Source of the DNA: JAMZMI01 sp963848175
Lineage (GTDB): Bacteria > Bacteroidota > Bacteroidia > Cytophagales > Cyclobacteriaceae
NCBI GenBank assembly: GCA_963848175.1
Contig: CAWKCO010000005.1
Span: forward strand, 372,001-436,000
Direction of reading: 5' to 3'
Length of the DNA: 64,000 bases
Position numbers and translations under genes: made by a program. The notes beneath the pieces are model-generated. The model did not search any database and was not told the DNA's origin. It was given only the letters and a program-made list of their open reading frames with translations. This document shows, one piece after another, positions 47,483-57,878 of this stretch. Positions within the stretch are counted from its first letter, which is position 1; the number at the start of each line of letters is the position of its first letter.

Positions 47483-48136
47483 TTAAACCTCCATCACACC
47501 ATCAGCAATAACCAATTTTCTATCTGCCATATTAGCCAGTTGCTCATTATGAGTAACTATTACAAAAGTTTGCCCTAGCTCATTGCGCAAATCAAAGAAA
47601 AGTTTATGCAGTTCGTCGGCATTCTTAGAATCCAAATTACCACTAGGCTCATCAGCAAAAACAATAGAGGGGCTATTGATCAGTGCACGAGCCACGGAAA
47701 TTCTTTGTTGTTCTCCTCCCGACAGCTCGGAAGGTTTGTGATCTTTCCTTTGCTCCATATTGAGCATTTTCAAGAGTTCTTCGGCGCGTTTTTTTACTTC
47801 TTTTTCATTTCTGCCTCCAATCAAGCCAGGAATGCAAATGTTTTCTATAGCAGTGAACTCAGGAAGTAGATTGTGGAATTGAAAAATGAAACCAATTTCT
47901 TTGTTTCTAAAAGCAGCCAACTTTTGTTTTGGAAGAGAAAAAACCTTGGATCCATTGATGGTGAGTTGTCCCTTGTCTGGCTTATCCAATGTGCCCAAAA
48001 TATGCAGCAATGTGCTTTTTCCAGCACCAGAAGCGCCTACTATCGAGATGACTTCTTTTTCTCCGATTTCGAGTTCTATACCCTTGAGTACGGGCAGAGC
48101 CCCATAAGCTTTGAAAATACCTTCGGCTTTTAGCAT
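47483..48136 (-). CDS. LolD-like ABC transporter ATP-binding protein
   Basis: A 217-residue ABC ATPase of the LolD/MacB/FtsE type. It has Walker A (GASGAGKST), signature LSGGEQQRISVARAL, Walker B (IVFADEPSGNLD) and switch histidine (VTHNEQ). The start was placed at 48136 (MLKAEGIFKAYG), because the longer frame begins with 28 residues unlike the family. LolD moves lipoproteins from the inner membrane with LolC/E; in Bacteroidota the permease is usually elsewhere. Divergent from sucC. Confidence 0.9.
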   Translation of the reverse strand: MLKAEGIFKAYGALPVLKGIELEIGEKEVISIVGASGAGKSTLLHILGTLDKPDKGQLTINGSKVFSLPKQKLAAFRNKEIGFIFQFHNLLPEFTAIENICIPGLIGGRNEKEVKKRAEELLKMLNMEQRKDHKPSELSGGEQQRISVARALINSPSIVFADEPSGNLDSKNADELHKLFFDLRNELGQTFVIVTHNEQLANMADRKLVIADGVMEV

Positions 48137-48185
48137 GACGCAAATATAGAGATAGGTTTTTTTAACCAAACCAATTGTTTCAAAT

Positions 48186-48217
48186 CTTGAAAAACCAAGC
48201 CGTATATCGTAGATTCG
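48186..48217 (+). promoter_or_regulatory. Candidate promoter of sucC
   Basis: CTTGA at 48186-48190 followed after 20 bases by TAGATTCG at 48210-48217, close to the Bacteroidota -33/-7 pattern (TTTG and TAnnTTTG), 60 bases before the sucC start. It is a pattern match only. Confidence 0.35.
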
Positions 48218-48278
48218 CACTGCAAAAAGAGATGTACTACACGTACGACTCTTGTTTCATCTAAAAACATTCACATTC

Positions 48279-49490
48279 ATGAACATCCACGAATATCAAG
48301 CCAAAGAAATACTGAAAGGCTATGGCGTGACCATACAGGAAGGCATTGTCGCTGACACTCCAGAAAAGGCTTTTGAGGCCGCAAAAGAACTGAATAGAGA
48401 AACAGGTACCTCATGGTACGTGATCAAGGCTCAGATTCATGCTGGTGGTCGTGGTAAGGGAAAAGTAAACGAGACGGGCTCGAATGGAGTAGTTCTTGCC
48501 AAAGGCTTGGATGAAGTGAAGCCAAAAGCAGCCGCCATTTTGGGGGGTACTCTGGTTACTCACCAAACAGGGCCAGAAGGAAAGAAAGTTAATAAGGTGC
48601 TTATTGCTCAGGATGTTTACTATCCAGGAGCTACTGAGCCTAAAGAATACTATTTGTCTATTTTGCTAGACAGAGCACGTGGCTGCAATGTCATCATGGC
48701 ATCTACAGAAGGTGGAATGGACATTGAAGCAGTTGCAGAAGCTACTCCAGAAAAAATCATCAAGGAGTGGATTGATCCAGCTATTGGACTTCAAGGTTTC
48801 CAAGCTAGAAAAGTGGCTTTTGCACTTGGTTTGGAAGGTGAAGCTCACAAAGGCATGGTGAAATTCATTTTCTCACTTTATAAGGCTTATGTAGCTACAG
48901 ATGCTTCTCAGTTTGAGATCAACCCTGTGTTGAAAACTTCTGACAACAAGATATTGGCAGTAGATGCGAAAGTGAATTTGGATGACAATGCGCTTTACAG
49001 ACACAAAGATTTGGCTGAACTCAGAGACTTGAGCGAGGAAGATCCTTTGGAAGTAGAAGCTGGACAAAATGGCCTCAACTATGTGAAACTTGACGGAAAC
49101 GTAGGTTGCATGGTAAATGGTGCTGGTTTGGCTATGGCTACTATGGACATCATCAAATTATCCGGGGGTGAGCCTGCCAACTTCCTAGATGTTGGGGGTG
49201 GGGCAAATGCTCAAACGGTAGAGGCTGGTTTCAGAATTATCCTGAAAGACCCTAACGTGAAAGCCATCTTGATCAACATCTTCGGTGGTATCGTAAGATG
49301 CGACAGAGTAGCTAATGGAGTTGTGGAAGCCTACAAAAACATTGGAGAGATCAACATTCCGATTATTGTAAGACTACAAGGAACAAATGCGGAAGAAGGC
49401 GCACAAATCATTGAGCAATCAGGATTGAAAGTGACTTCAGCTATTGTGTTGAAAGATGCAGCAGAGAAAGTGAAAGCTGTTTTGGCATAA
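48279..49490 (+). CDS. sucC: Succinyl-CoA synthetase (ADP-forming) beta subunit
   Basis: A 403-residue ATP-grasp subunit of succinate-CoA ligase. Start chosen at MNIHEYQAKEILKGYGV, the usual family N-terminus; the longer frame adds nine residues. Landmarks: IKAQIHAGGRGKGK, VNPVL-like NPVLKTSDNKILAVDAKVNL, NGAGLAMATMD, and INIFGGIVRCD. It converts succinyl-CoA to succinate in the TCA cycle. The alpha subunit gene is not adjacent. A strong terminator follows. Confidence 0.97.
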   Translation: MNIHEYQAKEILKGYGVTIQEGIVADTPEKAFEAAKELNRETGTSWYVIKAQIHAGGRGKGKVNETGSNGVVLAKGLDEVKPKAAAILGGTLVTHQTGPEGKKVNKVLIAQDVYYPGATEPKEYYLSILLDRARGCNVIMASTEGGMDIEAVAEATPEKIIKEWIDPAIGLQGFQARKVAFALGLEGEAHKGMVKFIFSLYKAYVATDASQFEINPVLKTSDNKILAVDAKVNLDDNALYRHKDLAELRDLSEEDPLEVEAGQNGLNYVKLDGNVGCMVNGAGLAMATMDIIKLSGGEPANFLDVGGGANAQTVEAGFRIILKDPNVKAILINIFGGIVRCDRVANGVVEAYKNIGEINIPIIVRLQGTNAEEGAQIIEQSGLKVTSAIVLKDAAEKVKAVLA

Positions 49491-49514
49491 GCCAAAACCA
49501 AAACATAGATCAAT

Positions 49515-49547
49515 AAAAAGCTCGACTGGTTACCAGTCGAGCTTTTT
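49515..49547 (+). terminator. Terminator after sucC
   Basis: Perfect 15-bp stem (arms 49515-49529 and 49533-49547, core AGCTCGACTGG) with a 3-base loop, then T run, 25 bases after the sucC stop. Confidence 0.92.
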
Positions 49548-50073
49548 GCATTTTATAGTATTTACTGTGATTTACTGAAGATGTCACTCCCGTAGGGAGT
49601 TTTATCAATTATCAATTCCGATCGCTTAAATCAGATAGCCTTGACATTTGAAAAATGCATTTTATAGGATTAAGCGGAAAAGTTGGGGGGCAATTGTATT
49701 TATCCTATAAATTCATTTCCCAGCCTACGTTAAGTCGCATTCTAAGCCAAGGATATCCTTCATTTTCTTTGCATGCCCAAAGAAAACGAACTGAGTCCAC
49801 GGTGGACAAAAGAAAAGGCACCAACGCAAAAAAATCATTTTGATTGTGCTCAGTATCAATAACTTCATTCGGGAAATCAAAATGATTCACACTTGCCTTG
49901 GATGCCCCTCCCTCCAAAACGCAACTTCCTTTAGAATAAACACGGCAAATAATATAATCTACCGTATGCCATTATACCTTTTTGTAATATTTAAAGGTTT
50001 TCCCCAGAAAAATTGCTTGATCCATTTTATACGACTATTGAGTTTTGCACCTCAGTAATGATTTCTCTGAGTA
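49548..50073. other. Gene-free stretch between sucC and the phosphatase gene
   Basis: About 520 bases. A short hairpin ACTCCC-GTA-GGGAGT (49586-49600) with TTT after it could be a second terminator. Frames open on both strands around 49655-49917 are low-complexity and have no family-like style; the plus-strand stretch (AAAGAAAACG... near 49781) recalls degenerate repeats found between genes in this phylum. I see no supported gene. Confidence 0.5.
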
Positions 50074-51999
50074 TTAAACCTCTACGCCGATCAAAAGCAC
50101 ATCATCTGTTTGATGTGTATTCTTTTTCCAATCCTCAAAAGCAGCCGTTAGCAGCTTTTCTTGTTCAGGAATAGGTTTAGCTGAGGTTTCCAGAATAAGG
50201 TTTTTCAATGCCTTTACCATAAATTTTTTATCCTCTGGCCCACCAAACTGATCTTGGAATCCATCAGATGTCAGGTACAATTTGTCTCCAGATTCAAGCT
50301 GTATTTCTTCTTTATTGAGCATGGCTGCTGCATCTCGCTCATCGCCTTCTATTCCTCCGATCATTAGTTTCGGGCTTCTATAAGTAGATAGCTCTCCTTT
50401 TCTAACCATGTGTAGAGGTATACCCGCTCCAGAAAATTCCATTTTAAGATCATCGAGATTGATTACACAAATACCGATTTCCATACCGTCACGGTTTTGC
50501 TTGATATCGTCTCTTTGTAGCTCCATTTTGATAAGCTTATCCAATCTTGCGAGAATCTTATTAGGGTCAAGGTAGTTTTGGTAGTAGATGATGTTTGTAA
50601 GCAAATTGCTACCCATGATGGACATGATGGCACCAGGTACACCGTGTCCTGTACAGTCGGCACAGGCGATTACCAAATATTCATTTCGTCCTTGACGGAT
50701 TCTCTCTGACCAATAAAAATCACCACTTACCACGTCTTTTGGTTTGTAGATCACAAAAGCATCTTTCAATACCTTCGAGAGTGTATTGATGTCAGGCAAA
50801 ATGGAACTTTGAATACGCTTGGCATAGATGATACTATCCGAAATCTGATTGTTGGCATATTCGAGTTGAGCTTTTTGTGCTTCAATTTCACCTTTTTGAG
50901 CCGCCATTTGCTCGTTGGAGGCTTTTTGCTCTTCTAGTTTTTTTAGAAGTATGTGTGACGAGTTGCTGAGTTGCTTCGCCAATCGACCAATTTCATCATT
51001 GGAGTTTACTTCAATTTTCACATCAAAATTACCTTTTCCTATTTCATCTGCCGTTTTGCTGAGCTTCACAATCGGTCTTACGAAGAGGTTTGCCGCGATC
51101 AAGGCCAGAACCACAGACAATCCAAGCACAGAAAGGATCACCAACAATATATATCGCTGAATCTCAGCCAAAGGAGAGAAGGCCTTTTCTTTGTCTATGC
51201 TGATGGCCAATATCCAATCGTTTCCAGCATAATTGGCATAGCTCTGTTGCTTAGCCACGAAGTAGAGTTTTTCATCCGTTTCAAGAAAATTGACTCTTTC
51301 TCCACTCATATTTTTGATAAGGTCAAACTGCTCGTATTTGGTTGCGAATGCAGAGCCTTTTGAATTGTTGGAATAAAGCGTAAGACCGTCTTTGTCAATG
51401 AGGTTCACTTCGAGTTTCCTCAAAGTATCATTACTCAAAGAAATGTCCCCCATGATTTTAAAGAGCTCATCTACTAGGATTCTTCCCACAAGTACAGCCT
51501 TAGGTTTATTTTCTTTTTGACCTTCTATAATGGAGCCAAAAAGCATCACTACACGATCAATATCCTCAGATTTATAAACATCCATTACAGAAGGGTTGCT
51601 CTCAGATATTTGTTGCCAAAAGAGCGTGGACTTGTCCTGCTTTCCTACAGACTGAAGCTTGCTGTCCGCAATACGTGTGCGATTAATGTCGAAATATGAG
51701 AAGCTATAGTATAAATCGTTGAGGTTTTCTAGCTCCTGAAGACGAGAAGTTAATTCTTTCTCACTGACGTCTGATCCTTTGAAATAAGGGTTTTTAGTTG
51801 CCATTTTCACATCGTTGATACGTGAGAAAATGAATTGCTCGATGTGGGCAATCGCCGATTCTGCTTGTTTAGTTACGTTGATCAGAAGCTCTTCTTGATA
51901 AGCTTTTTTGATTTCAATATTGGTGAAAACAAAAATGATCGAAGAAGAAATAACCACCAAAAAAAGGCAGAGAAACGTGAGTTTCGCGTAGATATTCAT
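50074..51999 (-). CDS. Membrane SpoIIE-family (PP2C) serine/threonine phosphatase with Cache and HAMP domains
   Basis: A 641-residue signalling protein: N-terminal helix (LTFLCLFLVVISSSIIFVF), extracellular sensor of Cache type (residues about 35-285), second helix (YILLVILSVLGLSVVLALIA), HAMP (ADEIGKGNFDVKIEVNSNDE), a coiled-coil linker, then a SpoIIE phosphatase domain (YKPKDVVSGDFYWSERI; ACADCTGHGVPGAIMSIMGS; LYLTSDGFQDQFGGPEDKKF; HQTDDVLLIGVEV) with the metal-binding aspartates. It likely removes phosphate from anti-sigma-factor antagonist-like partners; none is nearby. It stands alone. Confidence 0.92.
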   Translation of the reverse strand: MNIYAKLTFLCLFLVVISSSIIFVFTNIEIKKAYQEELLINVTKQAESAIAHIEQFIFSRINDVKMATKNPYFKGSDVSEKELTSRLQELENLNDLYYSFSYFDINRTRIADSKLQSVGKQDKSTLFWQQISESNPSVMDVYKSEDIDRVVMLFGSIIEGQKENKPKAVLVGRILVDELFKIMGDISLSNDTLRKLEVNLIDKDGLTLYSNNSKGSAFATKYEQFDLIKNMSGERVNFLETDEKLYFVAKQQSYANYAGNDWILAISIDKEKAFSPLAEIQRYILLVILSVLGLSVVLALIAANLFVRPIVKLSKTADEIGKGNFDVKIEVNSNDEIGRLAKQLSNSSHILLKKLEEQKASNEQMAAQKGEIEAQKAQLEYANNQISDSIIYAKRIQSSILPDINTLSKVLKDAFVIYKPKDVVSGDFYWSERIRQGRNEYLVIACADCTGHGVPGAIMSIMGSNLLTNIIYYQNYLDPNKILARLDKLIKMELQRDDIKQNRDGMEIGICVINLDDLKMEFSGAGIPLHMVRKGELSTYRSPKLMIGGIEGDERDAAAMLNKEEIQLESGDKLYLTSDGFQDQFGGPEDKKFMVKALKNLILETSAKPIPEQEKLLTAAFEDWKKNTHQTDDVLLIGVEV

Positions 52000-52296
52000 G
52001 TTTGTGTTAGATTTTATAGGCTACCAGTTAGCCTTCGAGATGAAAATTCTATGTCTCTGATTTCCCCCCTTTGGCTGTTGCAAATGGGTTAGATTCATTT
52101 TCATTTCAAGCTCTTGTTGGTGTTGTACAATTGCAAAATTTAAAGCTACATCAGAAAAATGAATAATTGGAATCACTAAGCGCCAAAAGTAATGAAGGTT
52201 TGCGTACGTCAGAATTGTAATAAAACCGCTTTAGCCTTTGATTCGGAGATTAAATTGATTTTTTTCGCATTGAATTTATCCACTCATCCGTCTAAA

Positions 52297-52746
52297 ATGA
52301 GATACGCCATGTTTTTTATGGTCTTTGCATGCTTGTGCATTGACCTCTTAGGTCAAAATTTGACCATTTTCCGAAGTTCTAAAAATGTTGATGAAACTAC
52401 TGATAGGATCATCCAAGAAATAAAAGATGAAGCACTCGTTTATTTCGAGACAGTATATCATGACGAAATTGCGAAACAGCGAGGAGATACTTTGGCGCCT
52501 ACGCGAAGTATTTTGTTTGAGGATGCGAACCTCACTACCCAATTGATCAAGTGCCAACAAACTACAGCCCTCGATTTACCTTTGGAAATTTTGGTTTGGG
52601 ATGAATTTGGAGACGTTTACATCGGGTATGTAGATCCCAAGTTTATGAAGAAACGCTTTATGATTATTGGTTGCGACGATACGCTAGAGAGCCTATCACG
52701 GTTGATGCTGAAGATCACCAATAACGCGATGCGTGACGAAGAGTAG
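52297..52746 (+). CDS. DUF302 domain protein, exported
   Basis: A 149-residue exported protein: signal peptide (MFFMVFACLCIDLLGQ) and a DUF302 domain (TTALDLPLEILVWDEFGDVY; IGYVDPKFM). I chose the start at 52297 (MRYAMFFMVF), which puts the signal peptide first; the longer frame from 52192 adds 35 residues. The DUF302 fold is TT1751-like; function unproven. Convergent with the rubredoxin gene. Confidence 0.78.
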   Translation: MRYAMFFMVFACLCIDLLGQNLTIFRSSKNVDETTDRIIQEIKDEALVYFETVYHDEIAKQRGDTLAPTRSILFEDANLTTQLIKCQQTTALDLPLEILVWDEFGDVYIGYVDPKFMKKRFMIIGCDDTLESLSRLMLKITNNAMRDEE

Positions 52747-52853
52747 GATTTCTATTTTTGGAAGTTGAATCATACTGATTGTCTTTGAGAATTACTTCAA
52801 TCTTAAGAAAACCTCATTGTGCATCAGATCTTAAATCATGTACTATCAGGTTT

Positions 52854-54290
52854 TCATCCAACCTCCATGATTTTAAATGCGGACTTTGGTTTTCCGCAGG
52901 TAGGGCAGGAGTAGGTGTCTGGCAATTCTCTGAAATTCGTGCCAGAAAGTATGTCAGCCATGGCATCACCATATTCGGAATCATAGATAGTTTGGCACGA
53001 GCCACATTGATACAAATCTTTTTGGATGTTGTCCATAATAGACTTCACTTGAGGTGAAATCACACGCTCTTCGTTCAGGTTTTCGAAGTATACCAGACTT
53101 AATTCCAAAATCAAGGATGGCAACACGCTTTTGTCCACATCTTTGGCATAGGTGTGATATTCCGTAAGATTGGGATTGAAGTTTTTGCTGTATAGCAAGT
53201 TGTATGTTTGGCTGTTGTCGGCCGTAGGTTCGTTTTGTTCTATAACCACAGAGGTGAAAATGGTAATGTCCCTTGTAGTTTGGATGGTGAAAGTGAGCCC
53301 ATAAGTACTCACATCCTGCTGATCTAATTCCCGAACCAGAAAGCTCTTTAGTTCCAAAGCCTTATGATCCAAAGCAGGTAGATGCCAATTCATTTCGAGA
53401 GAAGAATGCCTCATATTCATTCCAAACTTACCCATCAGTTTCTCCCAGCCAATTCTATCTTTCTCGGCAATCCCTTTGATGATAAATGATTTCCATGGTG
53501 TTAAACTCACTTTTCCTACACCCGTGTGGATGCATCGCTCCATCATGGCTTTAAGGATGCTCGTTCGAAAATTATTATTTCTCCAATATAGTCCGAGCCA
53601 GTACTTTCCTTGACCCAGCATATTGATGCCCTCATAATAAGGAAAATGCGTTTCAGGGAGCACCAAATCTTCTGTCACTGGCTGAGTATTCATTTTCACA
53701 TTGTCTGTGAGATAGGCATAAAGCTCTTGATAAGACCAGTTAGAATTGAAAAAATCAATGTCTTCTATGGCCTCACATACTTTCACCAAGTCTTGTGTAT
53801 AAACCAAAAGGGGCATTTGCCACGGGGTATTTTGTAATCTTCTGAATCGAAGATATATGAACCAATAATTTTCTTGATTTGAAGCGATCAGGTTGATTTG
53901 ACCTGTGAAAAGGGGGACTAAACTTTGCGAAGGATCCACCACGTTCACTCTGAGCTTTGGTCTGTACTCAAAACTGTCTATGACATAATGATAGACGTGT
54001 GAAGCGAGCCATTTCTTTCCGGGTAGAATGTCTTGCGCTACGTAGGAGCTGCTGATATTCTGGTGATGAAAATCGTTGATTTCATATTCGGTATTGATGG
54101 AACGGAAAGTAGCATCGAGGATTTCTTTGTTTTTTTCTTTGGCAGAAAACAAAATATCTTGTCTCGATCCAAAATGCAGGTGATCGGCTCCCAATTTCTC
54201 AGCTACTAGAATGATTTTTAAGAAATCACCCGGAGAAATGATGCCACCTTTTACAAATACTCTTACTAAATCCTTTAACTCCACAGACAT
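52854..54290 (-). CDS. Rubredoxin protein with nitrite/sulfite-reductase ferredoxin-like domains
   Basis: A 478-residue protein with a C-terminal rubredoxin (YQCGSCQTIYDSEYGDAMAD and TYSCPTCGKPKSAF, two CxxC pairs for one iron). The first ~400 residues resemble the ferredoxin-like half-domains of nitrite/sulfite reductases (GDFLKIILVAEKLGADHLHF), but the four cysteines that bind the siroheme-linked 4Fe-4S cluster are missing, so it is unlikely to reduce nitrite itself. It ends 34 bases before the nitrate reductase gene on the same strand, so it is probably an electron carrier for it. The role is inference from context. Confidence 0.72.
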   Translation of the reverse strand: MSVELKDLVRVFVKGGIISPGDFLKIILVAEKLGADHLHFGSRQDILFSAKEKNKEILDATFRSINTEYEINDFHHQNISSSYVAQDILPGKKWLASHVYHYVIDSFEYRPKLRVNVVDPSQSLVPLFTGQINLIASNQENYWFIYLRFRRLQNTPWQMPLLVYTQDLVKVCEAIEDIDFFNSNWSYQELYAYLTDNVKMNTQPVTEDLVLPETHFPYYEGINMLGQGKYWLGLYWRNNNFRTSILKAMMERCIHTGVGKVSLTPWKSFIIKGIAEKDRIGWEKLMGKFGMNMRHSSLEMNWHLPALDHKALELKSFLVRELDQQDVSTYGLTFTIQTTRDITIFTSVVIEQNEPTADNSQTYNLLYSKNFNPNLTEYHTYAKDVDKSVLPSLILELSLVYFENLNEERVISPQVKSIMDNIQKDLYQCGSCQTIYDSEYGDAMADILSGTNFRELPDTYSCPTCGKPKSAFKIMEVG

Positions 54291-54323
54291 ACGAATATTA
54301 CTTTTTTAAATGTTCACAATGCC

Positions 54324-57300
54324 TCAAGCGGGCTCTAGTGAAGCTTCGATAATTCTTTTTACCTCAGATTTACAACTGCCACACCCGAGTCCTGCGCCTG
54401 TAGCTTGGCAAAGTTCATTTAAAGAAGCGCAACCCGACGCAATGGCCTCTTTTAAATTTCCGTCACCCACATTATTGCATGCACACACCAATTTACCTTT
54501 TACGGGCTCTGGCGCTTTTCCTGATCTTAGCAGTTGCACACGCTTGTCGGACAGTTCGGTATTGCTTTCAATCAGTTCTTTGTATTCGGCAAACTCCGCT
54601 TTGTCACCCATCAAGATTGTTCCCACGAGTTTGTCATTGTGGATGATGCACTTTTTGTAATACAGCTCTTCTCTATCCAGAAAAGTAATCTCATTGTAGT
54701 TTTTGCCATTCACAGGCACTTCTGCCAGACCTACGGAGCACAAATCTAAACTAGGGAATTTCAAAATATTCATCGGCGTAGTGCCTGTGTAAAAACTACT
54801 AGGGTCACCAGCGATATATCGTGCACAGATGTCTGCCTGCTGTTCGGCGGCTGCCGTAATGCCGTTGAGCTTTTGATTATGTTCCGCTATTTCTCCTAAA
54901 GCATAGATGGATGGATCGCTGCTTTGTAGATAGTCGTTCACTTTCACTCCTCTACCCACATTCAATTGAGCCTCTTCGGCAATTTCTACATTTGGCCTGG
55001 TGCCAATGGCATATACGGCTGCATTTGCCTTAAAGGAAACTCCACTTTTCAATATGACATTCAGTACCTCTTCGCTTTCTTCTTCTATTTTCACCACCTG
55101 ATCGTTGGTATACACCGTCACGCCCAGACCTTCTACATATTCACGAAGCATGGAGCTGGCCACAGGGTCTAGCTGCCGCTCCATCAAGCGCGAGCCAAGC
55201 TGGATAATGGTCGCTTTCATGTGGATTTCCGTCAAGGCAGCTGCAAGTTCTAACCCTAAGAGGCCGCCACCGATAACGAGCACATGGCTGTCTTTATTCA
55301 AACGCTTTTTCAGATCATCGGCATTTTGTCTGTCTCGCATAGTAAATACCCGCGAAAGATGAACCGGAGCATTTGGCGGGATAAAGGCACGGCTGCCAGT
55401 GGCCATGATGAGCGTGTCGTAGCTGTGAGCCACGCCATGACTGTCTATCACCTGCTTGTTTTGGCGGTCGATTTTCTCAATCGGATTGGCAGGGTGGAGG
55501 TCTAAATTGAGTTTTTGAAGCTCGTCCTCAGTGTATTTTAATAGATCTTCCCATTCTTTGGTTTCATTGACATACTCTGGCAAAAGAACCCGATTGTAAA
55601 ATGGCCATTCCTCTTTCGAGAAAACCGATATTTCGTCCGTTTGATTAAAGTCCCTGTACGTATTCACAAAACGATACGCCGCTGCTCCTGCGCCAATGAC
55701 CACTATTTTTTGCTTAGCTACAGCATGTTTTTTTACTTGTACTGCCGAAAATTTAAAACCAGGCTGCTTCGATTTCGGGTCTATGGTGTCGTTTGTAAGA
55801 TTGTTGCTGCGCGAAAGGTCAGAAGTCAATTTTTTACCCCAATGCATCGGAAGAAATACAACACCTTTTTTAATTCCCTCCGAAATTTTGGCTGACACTC
55901 TTACTTCTCCGCGACTGTTGGTGATCGTCACTGGGTCACCATTTTTGATGCCGCGACTGTTGGCATCAAACTCATTGATTTCTAGATATGGTCTGTCGAT
56001 GTGTTTGTTGAGCTTGGCAACTTTTCCCGTTTTGGTCATGGTGTGCCATTGGTCTCTTACACGTCCAGTGGTCAGGATCAGAGGAAAGTCCTCAGACGTT
56101 GATTCGGTCTCTTTCGACGGACCCGATACACTGATGTTGGCTTTACCATCGGGTGTTAAGAATTGTCCATTTTCAAAAAGTCTTGGTGTGCCTACAGAAT
56201 CTGCACTAGGCACAGGCCACTGCACAGATCGCATCGCTTTGAGCTTTTCGTAGGAGAGACCAGAGATATCAATAGGTGTGTCTTTGGTAAGTCTCGTGTA
56301 TTCCGCATAAATTTCTTCGGCATTTTTAAAGTCAAACCCGTGATAACCCATGGCTTTTGCAAAGCGCATTAATATTTCTGCATCTGGCAGTGCTTCGCCT
56401 GGCGCGTCAACCACTTTCGGCAAATAGCTGATGCGTCGCTCAGAGTTGGTCATGGTACCCTCTTTTTCCAACCAGCCAGCTGCTGGTAAGATCAAGTCGG
56501 CATACTGCGTAGTGTCACTGCGATTAGAAATGTCCTGAACGATCACAAATTTCGCTTTCGAGAGCGCCTCATCCACTAACCGCGCATTGGGCATGCTTAC
56601 TGATGGATTGGTGCAAATGATCCAGATGGCTTTCATCTTACCACTGCTCAGCGACTCAAACATTTCTGTGGCGGTAAGGCCAGGTGTGCCATTGATTTTT
56701 TCTACGCCCCAAAAGTCTGCCACTTCCTTGCGGTGCTCAGGATTTGCTAGATTTTTATGTGCAGCCAGCAAGTTGGCCATGCCACCCACTTCGCGTCCGC
56801 CCATGGCATTTGGCTGTCCGGTGAGGGAAAAAGGGCCAGCGCCCGGCTTTGCCTATTTGTCCTGTGATCAGGTTGAGGTTGATCAATGCCAAATTGGTAT
56901 TGACCCCACTAGTGCTTTGGTTGAGACCCATCGTCCACATGGATCAAAAAGGCTTTTGACTGACCAATATATCTCGCAGCTTTAATGATTTGATCGGCTG
57001 GAATATCGCAAATGGCAGCAGCCTCAGCTAGGGTGGTGGACTTAATTTCTTTTAAAAAAAGGTCATATCCATTGGTATTTTCCTGAATGAATTTTTCATC
57101 TGTAAGGCCATTGTCGATCAGGTATTTCGCAATAGCATGAAAGAGCACAATATCAGTGCCCGGCTTGACTTGCAAATGCAAGTCTGCCAGCGCACAGCTA
57201 TCCGTAACCCTCGGATCTACTACTATTATTTTTACATCAGGATTTTCAGCCTTATGTTGTTCTATTCTTCTGAAAAGGATCGGGTGGCACCATGCAGGAT

Positions 57301-57832
57301 TCGCTCCCGAAATTAAAATACAATCCGACAATTCAATGTCTTCGTAGGAAATAGGCACGGCATCATCGCCAAGTGTTTCTTTGTAGCCCACCACAGCCGA
57401 GCTCATGCATAGTCGCGAGTTGGTGTCTATGTTGTTGGTGCCGATGAATCCTTTTACCAACTTGTTGGCGAGGTAATATTCCTCCGTGAGACATTGCCCC
57501 GAAACATACAACCCCACGCTATCAGGCCCGTGCTGCTCTATGAAAGTTCTGAATACTGCGGCCGCCCTCCCAATGGCCGTGTCCCAAGTCACCTCTTCCA
57601 TAGGGTGTTGCTTACTCCAGCGCATTTTTGGCTTGAGCAGTCGGTCGGTTTGATCCATCACGGTGTAGTGGAGGTTCATACCCTTGGAGCAAAGCATTCC
57701 TTTATTTACGGGATAATTTTCATCACCCTTCAGCGCAAGTCTGCCTTTGTCGCTTTTTTTGACTTCTATACCGCAACCTACTCCGCAATATGAGCAAGTG
57801 GTCAGGTGTGGATTTCCCCATTTTTGTGGCAT
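54324..57832 (-). CDS. Assimilatory nitrate reductase fused to a NAD(P)H-dependent flavoprotein and BFD [2Fe-2S] domain (two frameshifts)
   Basis: A single ~1168-residue gene read in three frames. From the N-terminus: molybdopterin oxidoreductase of the NasA type with the 4Fe-4S site (CSYCGVGCGIEV and a fourth Cys at GMLCSKG), Mo-bis-MGD body (SMWTMGLNQSTSGVNT, NPSVSMPNARLVDEALSKA, GRVRDQWHTMTKTG). Then a NirB-like FAD/NAD(P) oxidoreductase (IVVIGAGAAAYRFV; LVIGGGLLGLELAAAL; YALGEIAE), and a C-terminal BFD-type domain (LVCACNNVGDGNLKEAI; GAGLGCGSCKSEVKRI). An extra base near 56944 splits KAFLSMWTMG and one in the run at 56842-56844 splits GKAGAGPFSL. The fusion would take electrons from NADH to nitrate without a separate reductase subunit. 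The rubredoxin protein and NarK flank it. Confidence 0.85.
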
Positions 57833-57878
57833 TTTTTAGTCCTTTAGCAGTTGGTTGATTGATTCCTTAAAAGATGAA

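Noticed and set aside
49655..49917. Short genes on both strands after sucC
   Set aside because: Overlapping frames on both strands through low-complexity sequence; no domain or signal.
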